IMG/VR virus record: IMGVR_UViG_3300009001_003397
Location: 1 to 23,278 of that record
Strand: one strand, 5' to 3'
Origin: a virus
DNA: 23,278 bases
Shown: piece after piece, positions 16,501 to 22,899 of the stretch
Layout of the letters: every line of letters begins with the position of its first letter
Position numbering within the stretch: position 1 is the first letter of the stretch
Translations under genes and position numbers: made by a program
Notes under the pieces: model-generated
Seen by the model: only the letters and a program-made list of their open reading frames with translations
The model's database searches: none
What the model was told of the DNA's origin: nothing

Positions 16501-19500
16501 CTGTAATTGATACTCCGGTAATTAAACCTGCTGATGGTATAGCATCGCCGTTGTCAACTTCAGTAATTGTAATTGTTGCATCGTTTGTTGGAGTCGTACC
16601 ACCAAGTTGATCACCTGTAATTGTTAGTGAATCTCCAACTCGATATCCTGTTCCAGGATTTTGAAGTATTACGCCATATCCATCATTAATAGTTTTAGTA
16701 ATTGTAAAGTTTGCGCCTGCTTCTAGTCCTGTTGCATCAACTCCACCTACAAAGTTAGCGTTTATTTCACTTGTTATTTCGTCACCAACGTTTAGATATG
16801 ATCCTACAATATGCTGTACTACTTCTACGTTTGCTACTTCATAACGTGCAAACGCAGGACGAGCAGGATGATAAATGTCAAATTCTGATCTGTTTGACGG
16901 AGCATCTTTCATATCATAAACAAATAAGTTTAGACTTTCTGCTTCGTTTCTAAAACCAGTGCTGTCAACTCTAATCGGAACACCGTCGACCCCGTAATTA
17001 ACCGGTCCTGTTCCATTTGTAATCTGGTTTGTAGTATCAAATGCTCCATCTACGTTTGTTAGGTATACTGTTTTTGAACCGTTTACACTTGTGTCAACTG
17101 CTACAGTGCCTTCTGCTAGTGTAACTGCCTGTGTAAATACATCTCCAGCTACAGCAACGATTGGATTTGTTACTGTAAGTATTACATCATTTGTAAATGC
17201 TTTAGCTGGTTGCACCATATCTTGGTACAATTCAATCCCGTCTGGAATTTCGTTCGGATCTGCACCTTCAGCAACTAGGCCAAATTCACCATAACAACTT
17301 GAACCTGTCAGCGATCTAATCTCAGCACCGTTCTTTGAATAGTAAGAAACATAACAATAGTATGTAAACATACTAACCATTTCTGATAGCGCACCGTTCA
17401 CAGCAACTAGACCGTATCCTAAGTCGTTAATCTGTGTAAAGTCGTTACCAAGCATAGAACGGTTACCAGCTGTTTGTAATGTAATTGGAATCGGAGAATT
17501 TACACTTTGTACAGTTCTGTGAATAATTAAAGTTCTATTTGCAGCAATATCATTTGCTGCTGCGTGTAGATTAATATCAGCAATTAACGCTTCGTAGTCT
17601 GGGTATGTTGGATTGTCTGGCAAAATATTTAGATTGCCGTTTCTAACTACATCTTCAATTAATCCGATTCTATCAGTAAGTAGTGTTGATTCAGTAGCAG
17701 TTGCAAATGGAGCAACTTGACTCTGCACTTCAACGTTTCCTGTTGTAGGTGTAACTGCGACACCTTGAATAATATTAGAAACTACAGATGCTAAATGTAC
17801 ATATGCGTCAGCTGTTGCTGTTCTTTGATCTACTGGTAATTGTGCTACTGCACCGTCATAATAAGCACGAGCATTAGTTATTGTTGCACTATTACCACCG
17901 TATAAAACATCATATGTAAGTGCATCAACAATGTACCTTACATCTCTAGCACATTTAACTTGGTCGTATCCCGTTGGCGGCGTATTTGCATTTACATATG
18001 CAACAACTTCTGCTGCAATAAATGCTCTGTTAGCCTGTAATTGAGTTGCAGCATCATCTGCATCTGTTGTTGGCAATACATCTGGATTTGGAAAAACTAG
18101 TGCATCTGCAACACCGTCGCCTGGCTCACTTACGCTCTGTACACCATTAACGATAATGTCAACAACTTCGTCAAAGGCTGTAGTAACACGAGTTTCTGCT
18201 GTTACATAATCATCTACTTCAGCTAAAGATAAAACTTCGCCTTTAGCAAATTGTATAGCCTGTGTTGTTTGTGACTGTTGGTTTCCTTGTACATAAGATC
18301 CGGTTGCTCTTTGATACGCAAGACCATTATATACACTGTTATAGTTTGTTCCTAATGCAGTATCGTAACGAGCACCATCTAAAATGTATCCTGTGTCTCT
18401 AGCACACTTATCTTCGTTAAATTCAAAATCGCCTACGCTGTCAAGGTCAATACCTGTAGAAAGTTGCGAAGTAACACCTGTAAATCCTATACCATCGTTT
18501 GAGCTAGGATCAAGTATAATTTCTGCTGTGCCAGCAGCCGGATCATAATTTGTTACAGCGTTAACTTGGAAACGTCTGCCATCTACATAAAATGCACAAG
18601 GTACTTGAGGACGTCTTACAAACAAACCTTGTGGTTCTTGTTGGCTTCCAAGACTCTTAATTGCAAGTCTAAAGTTACTGCCATCTACTTTTTCTATAAC
18701 TTGTACTGCCGAGTTACCTACGAATGCATCAACAAACAATCCACCTCTAAAGTCTTGTCTGTTCACTGACCCAGAGAAACTTGAACCTGTTTGTACATAT
18801 GGTGATTTAGTTAATACTTGTCCTTCTGGGTCAAGTACAAGCATAAAGCCACCGTGTCCTTGTACAGTCATATTACGTAAGATAGTAGCATCGTTCATTA
18901 AGAACACATCCATTTCATCGTTGCGTAATGGTGGATTATATTCTGAGTTAAATGCAAACTGTACAGTATTAATTAAGTTTCTTAGTACTGTAGTAGGACC
19001 GTCAATCTCTCTCCAATATGCTGTAATTTCATTTGCGCCAAAAACACCGCCTGAAGTGTGTTCTTTAGTAGGAGTGTAGTAACGGTCTACGCCTGCTGCT
19101 GTAAATTTAACAACATTACCTAGTCTATAAACTTTTCCTGGTTGCCAAAAACTTGGTTCTCCTGAACCGTTAAATAAATCTTGCGAATATTCAGTGTTAA
19201 CACCTGGACTTGCTGGTGCGCCTTGGGGGCCATAGAGTGTTGTTGGTGATTCGCCTTTTATTAGTTTTGCTGCAACAGTATAAATGTGTTCTATACCTGC
19301 AACTGTTTCTGTTTCAGTTCCTGCTTCGACTGCTCCTGCGTAGTATTGGCCTTGTGCTTCTAGTGAAAACTCATTGCCGCCATTACGGAAGTCTTTAATA
19401 AGTGCATCAACGATCAAACGTGCATCGCGCTCACACTTAGTTCTCGAATATCCAGCTGAACCGATAAGTGCAGGATATGTAGTTTCTACATAGTTAACAA

Positions 19501-22168
19501 CTTGCTCTGCAATAAATTCTTTATTGTCAATAAGTGTAAGTGCATTTGTTTCCCATTTACCGACGTTTTCGTAACCTGCACCTGTATTTTTTAGTCTATC
19601 AGGTTTAGTTAAGTAATGATAACCAAAGTAACCGTCAACTGCATCTGTTAATGGGTTAACATACTTAATACCATTAGGAACTGAGTCTACAATAATAAGA
19701 ATATCTGCTGCTCCGTTGTTTCCTAAGAATTCATCACTAATAATAATTCTTTCACCTGCTTGAAAATCTTTACCTGCGTTTGTAATAACAACATTAGAGA
19801 CAGCACCGTCTGCATCAATAGTAATATCAAATGTTGCTTCTTTACCTAGTTTATCTGTAGACCATTGATCTACAGAATATACAGTTGTAGTTCCTGTACT
19901 TCTTAGTGCATCTATTTGAGATGTAAAATTAATATCGCTAATTGAGCTTGGGCCTAGTACAAGTCCGTCAAATTCTGCGTCACGGTAGAAGAATGTATTT
20001 GCCCAACGTGATTGTGATACACGATCTTTTGGACGTATAATTACACGGCGGAATTCGTCACCCTTGACTGACACGTTAGCCGGAACACGGATTGGATAAT
20101 CTTCTTCGTAAATACCACTTTCAATTCTAATTGAAATTTGAGTATTTCTTACATAGTTTCCGTATTCAATTTCTTCACCTTCTTCAAACTCAATTGGTTC
20201 AAGTAGCTGAATTTCAATTTCATCTGTTTCGGCTACGCTTACTACTCTCGGTCCTGCTTCGTATCTATAATCAATAATACGTCCAACTGCACCTGAGTTT
20301 TTACCACGTACAACTTTACCTGGAATGATATCTGTATTTTCTGGATCAGCCTGATCGATAAATCCTAAGTTTCCGTTTCCAACATTTAGTTTATATGTTG
20401 TTACACCGTCAACGATACTAGGAGCATCAAGGACACCTGCTGTTGGACCATTAATAATGTTTAAGATAATATTAAATTTTGATTCGATAACATTGTCTGC
20501 AAGGCTATCTGGAACAATAGCAGGCTCGATGTACTGAGCCACTCTATTTTGGTATGCAACAGGTGGTGCAGTATTAGTCAACACATAATTTGTAACTAGT
20601 TCTTTTGCATATTCAATGCCTGCTACAGTTTCAACTAATTGAGATCCAATTGCTTTTTGTGCGCTAACGTTTGAATAATAACGTATACCTGACCAACGTG
20701 ATAGATAGTTTGCGTTATCCCCTAGTAGTGCATCTAAGCTCACACTATCAAGAATATATTCTACATCTCGTTGACATATTTCTTCGCTATATGTACCTGC
20801 AAAGTCGGGGAAAGTTGCATTGATATATGCTGTAACTTCTTTAGCAACCCATTCTTTGTTGCGAACAATCAAACTTCTTGCGTTGTTTCTTCCAGAAGGT
20901 GGCGAAGCAACTCCGGCTGTTACAATAGAACTGTTCCCTGCACCTGTTCCAAATGTCATAGTTTGCATATAAGGACCTGGTTCTGCAGGAGCAGCAATCA
21001 TTATTTCTTCTGCTTTACGGGCGGCAGCATTTACAGTTCTAAATGAATATGCTGGTGCACGGCCTTCTTTCCCTTTCGGAACGCCAATCATTCTATCATC
21101 GCCTGATGTACTTACATACAGGTTAATATTTGTAAATGAAGCAGCGTTGTCTACATATAGTTTTGTTGCTGCTTGAAGATCGTCTGGTCCGTTTGGTAAG
21201 CCAGTCCCGACAAGTTCGCCAGGATGATCAAACAGATTAAGAGCACCAGTCATTGAATCGCCTTGACGTCTTACAATTGACTTACGTGGTAATGCAATAT
21301 TACTTAACCAGTTTCCTTCTAGTTCTGGATCGTATGCAGCATCTGTAATAGAGAACGATCCCGAGCCTCCTGCAAGTGGAATGCGTCCTGTTGCATTAAT
21401 TGCATCAGATTCTGTTTCGTATAATCCAATAGCATCTTGATTAATAACTTTAATATAATAAGTTGTTCCGGTAGTTACTCCAAACGGATCAGTACCAGAA
21501 GAAGCAAAAACAAATCCTGATCCGTTGTATGCTTCAGTTAGTCCGTGGCCTGGTATAGTTAAATTACCAATTGAGAGACCAGTTGCTGTCAGTGTATAAA
21601 TTGAAGAACTTGCAGGTTCATCACCTAGACGCAGGCCGCCACCTGCAACATCTTTAGACTGATAATTTCTATCAGCATATGATTTGTTAATAACAAGATC
21701 GTCTATTGAAATTTGGTTATCTGGACCTCTATGCACAGCGTTAAATGTGTCAACAGCATCTTGGTTAACAGTAATACCTGCTATTGCTTGTGTAGCACCA
21801 TCTAAAGGACCACCTAATGTCGGAGCAGGGTCGTTAGATACTTTAGATACAAGTTGTCTTAATATTACTTTACCGTCTATTGAAAAATCAAACCCAATAG
21901 TATCAGGTGATCCGTCCAAGCTATTATCAGAAGCAAGTTCTAAAAGGTTTAGTCCACTACCATCTGAACGTACAACAGGAATTTTGTTTTCATTCCCTTC
22001 ATAATTGTTAGGGGTATCACTTAGGTCTGTAAACGATATTTGTCCACCTATACCAAATACAGCATAAAGTTCTTGGAAGTTTTCGTTTACTTTACGAAAC
22101 GACTCGCGAATGCTATCGCCTGTGCCGTCATTACCTTCGATGCCGATATCAATTTGTTGCTTTGCCAT
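13043..22168 (-). CDS. Giant fibre/baseplate protein with beta-helix segments, cysteine-containing repeats and G2-like C-terminal domain
   Basis: A 3,041-residue protein. It opens with the shared anchor motif (1-35), then a D-L-S-D-T-P-N module (48-54). Tail-fibre repeats of the G-D-S-M-T-G...A-A-T-K-L-Y-V-D type lie at 303-340, and a second A-A-T-K-A-Y-V-D at 2422-2429. Predicted right-handed beta-helix stretches lie at ~675-750 and ~1085-1230 (I-L-R-N-M-T-V-Q-G-H-G-G). Four copies of a helical unit with C-x-R-D-x-x-x-I-[LV]-D lie at ~437-530, 882-970, 1250-1342 and 1379-1470. A module at 1562-1645 (A-G-N-R-S-M-L-G-N-D-F, then N-D-L-G-Y-G) recalls T4-like cyanophage structural proteins. The C-terminus, after Y-D-I-G-S at 2890, has A-D-L-A-E-N-Y and E-P-G-T-V-L-V-F (2917-2937), with A-A-G-V-V-S-T-N-P, resembling peptidase G2-like fibre C-terminal domains. 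The ATG at 22168 has CGGAG 10 bases upstream; it lies 15 bases after iscA and has no late promoter of its own. Confidence 0.85.
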   Translation of the reverse strand: MAKQQIDIGIEGNDGTGDSIRESFRKVNENFQELYAVFGIGGQISFTDLSDTPNNYEGNENKIPVVRSDGSGLNLLELASDNSLDGSPDTIGFDFSIDGKVILRQLVSKVSNDPAPTLGGPLDGATQAIAGITVNQDAVDTFNAVHRGPDNQISIDDLVINKSYADRNYQSKDVAGGGLRLGDEPASSSIYTLTATGLSIGNLTIPGHGLTEAYNGSGFVFASSGTDPFGVTTGTTYYIKVINQDAIGLYETESDAINATGRIPLAGGSGSFSITDAAYDPELEGNWLSNIALPRKSIVRRQGDSMTGALNLFDHPGELVGTGLPNGPDDLQAATKLYVDNAASFTNINLYVSTSGDDRMIGVPKGKEGRAPAYSFRTVNAAARKAEEIMIAAPAEPGPYMQTMTFGTGAGNSSIVTAGVASPPSGRNNARSLIVRNKEWVAKEVTAYINATFPDFAGTYSEEICQRDVEYILDSVSLDALLGDNANYLSRWSGIRYYSNVSAQKAIGSQLVETVAGIEYAKELVTNYVLTNTAPPVAYQNRVAQYIEPAIVPDSLADNVIESKFNIILNIINGPTAGVLDAPSIVDGVTTYKLNVGNGNLGFIDQADPENTDIIPGKVVRGKNSGAVGRIIDYRYEAGPRVVSVAETDEIEIQLLEPIEFEEGEEIEYGNYVRNTQISIRIESGIYEEDYPIRVPANVSVKGDEFRRVIIRPKDRVSQSRWANTFFYRDAEFDGLVLGPSSISDINFTSQIDALRSTGTTTVYSVDQWSTDKLGKEATFDITIDADGAVSNVVITNAGKDFQAGERIIISDEFLGNNGAADILIIVDSVPNGIKYVNPLTDAVDGYFGYHYLTKPDRLKNTGAGYENVGKWETNALTLIDNKEFIAEQVVNYVETTYPALIGSAGYSRTKCERDARLIVDALIKDFRNGGNEFSLEAQGQYYAGAVEAGTETETVAGIEHIYTVAAKLIKGESPTTLYGPQGAPASPGVNTEYSQDLFNGSGEPSFWQPGKVYRLGNVVKFTAAGVDRYYTPTKEHTSGGVFGANEITAYWREIDGPTTVLRNLINTVQFAFNSEYNPPLRNDEMDVFLMNDATILRNMTVQGHGGFMLVLDPEGQVLTKSPYVQTGSSFSGSVNRQDFRGGLFVDAFVGNSAVQVIEKVDGSNFRLAIKSLGSQQEPQGLFVRRPQVPCAFYVDGRRFQVNAVTNYDPAAGTAEIILDPSSNDGIGFTGVTSQLSTGIDLDSVGDFEFNEDKCARDTGYILDGARYDTALGTNYNSVYNGLAYQRATGSYVQGNQQSQTTQAIQFAKGEVLSLAEVDDYVTAETRVTTAFDEVVDIIVNGVQSVSEPGDGVADALVFPNPDVLPTTDADDAATQLQANRAFIAAEVVAYVNANTPPTGYDQVKCARDVRYIVDALTYDVLYGGNSATITNARAYYDGAVAQLPVDQRTATADAYVHLASVVSNIIQGVAVTPTTGNVEVQSQVAPFATATESTLLTDRIGLIEDVVRNGNLNILPDNPTYPDYEALIADINLHAAANDIAANRTLIIHRTVQSVNSPIPITLQTAGNRSMLGNDFTQINDLGYGLVAVNGALSEMVSMFTYYCYVSYYSKNGAEIRSLTGSSCYGEFGLVAEGADPNEIPDGIELYQDMVQPAKAFTNDVILTVTNPIVAVAGDVFTQAVTLAEGTVAVDTSVNGSKTVYLTNVDGAFDTTNQITNGTGPVNYGVDGVPIRVDSTGFRNEAESLNLFVYDMKDAPSNRSEFDIYHPARPAFARYEVANVEVVQHIVGSYLNVGDEITSEINANFVGGVDATGLEAGANFTITKTINDGYGVILQNPGTGYRVGDSLTITGDQLGGTTPTNDATITITEVDNGDAIPSAGLITGVSITGTIAVEATTPYFTGTIYKLNFSTGDAQFSQNGLLNPVPYGTIIQYRRNQTHIIADLARPDVLTIRPSTAIIFDENPSFVYRSISFLTSDSLGNELPANTSQAGFDEGYDYIRMLIDSAKAQESVNKVYEPGGINKLTSGTTKGGTAGDTILAVQPVLDDNEVFRLNNNLRTPLTNRPLGWTTDSLATYAPIITWQGKKHYVYNARGVKSTAVTTNITGATQANPVVVTFDTDINLENGQLITITGVEGMTQLNSNSYYVNNTTGTTAELYSDSGLTTTVDGTTFGPYTTAGTITTLRDTIVPIAEDNQYQIVELTDIDTINQTNATGIHSPVVLGSELITLRAGLKAGAKGDVTVNISTCRATGHDFLDIGTGGFNDSNYPNVIFGEPGEKDESKETVERGKGRVFFVSTDQNGIFRVGKFFSVDQGTGTVTFSASIALSDVDGLGFKRGVVVTEFSTDTAMTDNASDSVPTEGAVRGYVNRRLGYDVNGNPVANKLGPGVLAPNGAVPMTDDLNAAGNTITNLKAPNSDSDAATKAYVDAGGGESDEIKDLRSVEYNDYDEGQLLVGTGYKKLIIDAGTIVSGPFEVGQTISGTITGATGTIVDVKNGLVGLEGNIVEIIYDPVLGEFSDGKPVATSPDPDVITVIGGPEGLVVDGPVDEWANGVYSTTSDIQVSTNRVTTVVGNEVTDRYTEIDVQIKPNTIVNADIAANAGISQSKLNLNAATTRANPVNINQSNLGVASFDSGIFTSINGWLTIENGDLPLRAIQRIQDGTVLGNYSGDSSDNDIDEIPFSTVISEGGGLTDDDFVDAVLPTDDPGQALIKTGEGTYGISNVSITGETNSIVKTDQNGSIQVNSLILGGDPSYEVLSLNSLELVFKTPAQGEILRSVGQTGTTSFGPDVEIPGCVDIGSAGVTESTLKNISNLNGESALAVDWIYSSFIEAPGEKGSASTGIAIGGNTGKTTAGEVGIVTADSATSSSVTPFIFSSSGVIADTDNAYDIGSTTVKYANVYATFFRGTATEAYYADLAENYLADADYEPGTVLVFGGGQEVTVCTAKGQRSAAGVVSTNPAHLMNSHAQGDNIVALALQGRVPCKVIGKVNKGDILVTSAVPGYAIVDNDPKVGTIIGKALEDKTDGDRGIIEVVVGKH
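17759..18034 (-). repeat. Cysteine helical repeat, copy 4 of the giant fibre protein
   Basis: Residues ~1379-1470: N-R-A-F-I-A-A-E-V-V-A-Y-V-N lead-in, then K-C-A-R-D-V-R-Y-I-V-D-A-L, then a Gly-Gly-Asn turn and a further helix ending I-I-Q-G. Confidence 0.7.
18143..18421 (-). repeat. Cysteine helical repeat, copy 3 of the giant fibre protein
   Basis: Residues ~1250-1342: K-C-A-R-D-T-G-Y-I-L-D-G-A-R-Y-D without the usual N-K-E-F helix before it; ends V-V-D-I-I-V-N-G. Confidence 0.65.
19259..19525 (-). repeat. Cysteine helical repeat, copy 2 of the giant fibre protein
   Basis: Residues ~882-970: N-K-E-F-I-A-E-Q-V-V-N-Y-V-E lead-in, then K-C-E-R-D-A-R-L-I-V-D-A-L and E-T-V-A-G-I-E-H. Confidence 0.7.
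20579..20860 (-). repeat. Cysteine helical repeat, copy 1 of the giant fibre protein
   Basis: Residues ~437-530: N-K-E-W-V-A-K-E-V-T-A-Y-I-N lead-in, then C-Q-R-D-V-E-Y-I-L-D-S-V and E-T-V-A-G-I-E-Y. Confidence 0.7.
22061..22168 (-). repeat. N-terminal anchor-like motif, copy in the giant fibre protein
   Basis: Codons 1-36: M-A-K-Q-Q-I-D-I-G-I-E-G-N-D-G-T-G-D, then R-E-S-F-R-K-V-N-E-N-F-Q-E-L-Y. Protein-level copy of the motif opening the 476- and 235-residue proteins. Confidence 0.8.
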
Positions 22169-22183
22169 TTAAAAATGCTCCGT

Positions 22184-22549
22184 TTATATTGCTGGACTTG
22201 CTAATTTGTCCATATCAAAGTTAACACTAACACCGCATCCACAAGCTGATTGTGCATTAGGATTGTTTACTTCGAACATAGATCCCATAAGATCTTTTTT
22301 GTAATTTATTTCTGTACCAATTAAAAACATTAATGAGTGTTTGCCTATTACAAAGGTACAATTGTTATCTGTTTTTATAACTTCGTCACCTTTTTCTAAT
22401 TCTTCAGGAGACTGCATCATCCCCCATTCATACTCAAATCCTGCACAACCTCCGCCTTTAATATTCAATGTAATTGCATAGCACTCATTTTCTTGACATA
22501 GTGTGTCAATTTGTGCTTTTGCAGCGTCAGTTAGTGTACAGATACTCAT
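22184..22549 (-). CDS. IscA/HesB-like A-type Fe-S cluster carrier
   Basis: A 121-residue A-type carrier. The three family cysteines are present: Cys35 in G-G-G-C-A-G-F-E-Y-E-W, and Cys103 and Cys105 in A-C-G-C-G-V-S-V, preceded by the conserved F-E-V-N-N-P-N-A segment (92-99). A-type carriers hold or hand over [2Fe-2S]/[4Fe-4S] clusters to apo-proteins. Extra cysteines at 4, 18, 23 and 64 are not part of the family signature. Its length is slightly above the ~107 residues usual for bacterial IscA, mainly from the insert around 45-60. The ATG at 22549 has AAGGAC 5 bases upstream, and an ATAAATA late element precedes it. The gene is 15 bases ahead of the giant fibre gene and probably in the same late transcript. 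IscA-like genes are known as auxiliary genes in marine T4-like phages; the viral target protein is unknown. Confidence 0.9.
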   Translation of the reverse strand: MSICTLTDAAKAQIDTLCQENECYAITLNIKGGGCAGFEYEWGMMQSPEELEKGDEVIKTDNNCTFVIGKHSLMFLIGTEINYKKDLMGSMFEVNNPNAQSACGCGVSVNFDMDKLASPAI

Positions 22550-22568
22550 ATTTTGTCCTTCTATGATA

Positions 22569-22578
22569 GTATTTATTA
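22569..22578 (-). promoter_or_regulatory. T4-type late promoter upstream of iscA-like gene
   Basis: The minus strand reads TAATAAATAC, with the ATAAATA core and final C shared with the elements at 1492 and 5953. It is 19 bases ahead of the ATG at 22549 and would drive the iscA-like, giant fibre, 49-residue and 476-residue genes. Confidence 0.6.
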
Positions 22579-22586
22579 TTTAATTT

Positions 22587-22592
22587 TATAAT
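22587..22592 (+). promoter_or_regulatory. Possible sigma70-like -10 box for the plus-strand zinc-ribbon gene
   Basis: A perfect TATAAT lies 18 bases before the ATG at 22611. The -35 position (about 22564-22569, TGATAG) matches poorly. The region is AT-rich, so a chance match is possible. Confidence 0.3.
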
Positions 22593-22610
22593 CTTAATGT
22601 AAATATAGTT

Positions 22611-22898
22611 ATGTATTTGAATGAATATAAAAAGCAAACACGGCACGTTCGTAGTAGCAAAACAGGTAAAGAACACACTTACACACGTGAAGTAACTTAT
22701 TGTGTATTTCGATGTGACAGTTGTGATGCAGAGTTTGAACGTGCTAGAGGTTCAATGGATCCTAAACGGTTGAGCAATTCCTACTTTCACGTATGTAAGA
22801 ACTGTGATAGTAAGAAATTTGCTCAAAAGAAAGGCGTAGAGCAAAAACAGAAATGGAATATGACTGCTAGTAGCTCTACGCCTATAAGTAAATTATAG
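22611..22898 (+). CDS. Zinc-ribbon protein of unknown function
   Basis: A 95-residue basic protein, the only credible plus-strand gene in the window. Two C-x-x-C knuckles (Cys35/Cys38 in F-R-C-D-S-C-D and Cys62/Cys65 in V-C-K-N-C-D) are 23 residues apart, with R-G-S-M-D-P-K-R between them, and fit a single zinc ribbon. Cys31 and His60 are further possible ligands. The flanks are Lys/Arg-rich (residues 7-20 and 68-81), consistent with nucleic-acid binding. No Shine-Dalgarno is evident before the ATG at 22611; no better in-frame start is seen. It diverges from the late iscA-like gene and converges with the copper-domain gene, sharing 6 bases with it. Its opposite orientation suggests control separate from the late block. 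The tail of the gene contains one arm of a strong inverted repeat. Could be a small transcription or nuclease-associated factor; not determinable. Confidence 0.8.
   Translation: MYLNEYKKQTRHVRSSKTGKEHTYTREVTYCVFRCDSCDAEFERARGSMDPKRLSNSYFHVCKNCDSKKFAQKKGVEQKQKWNMTASSSTPISKL
22824..22883 (-). terminator. Probable terminator for the leftward copper-domain transcript
   Basis: Perfect 11-base inverted repeat: AGGCGTAGAGC at 22832-22842 and GCTCTACGCCT at 22873-22883, with a 30-base loop. Read on the minus strand, the stem is followed by TTTCTTTTG (plus-strand 22824-22832), as in an intrinsic terminator. It lies just inside the zinc-ribbon gene's 3' end. The loop is longer than usual. No T-tract follows it on the plus strand. 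Confidence 0.55.
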
Positions 22899-22899
22899 G
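22881..22899. other. Short hairpin over the two convergent stop codons
   Basis: CCTATA (22881-22886) and TATAGG (22894-22899) form a 6-bp stem with a 7-base loop. It covers the TAG of the zinc-ribbon gene and the TAA of the copper-domain gene. Weak by itself; it may be chance. Confidence 0.3.

Noticed and set aside
22169-22183. Late promoter directly before the giant fibre gene
   Set aside because: The short gap reads as TATAAACGGAGC on the minus strand, which lacks the ATAAATA core. The gene is better explained by transcription through from upstream of the iscA-like gene.
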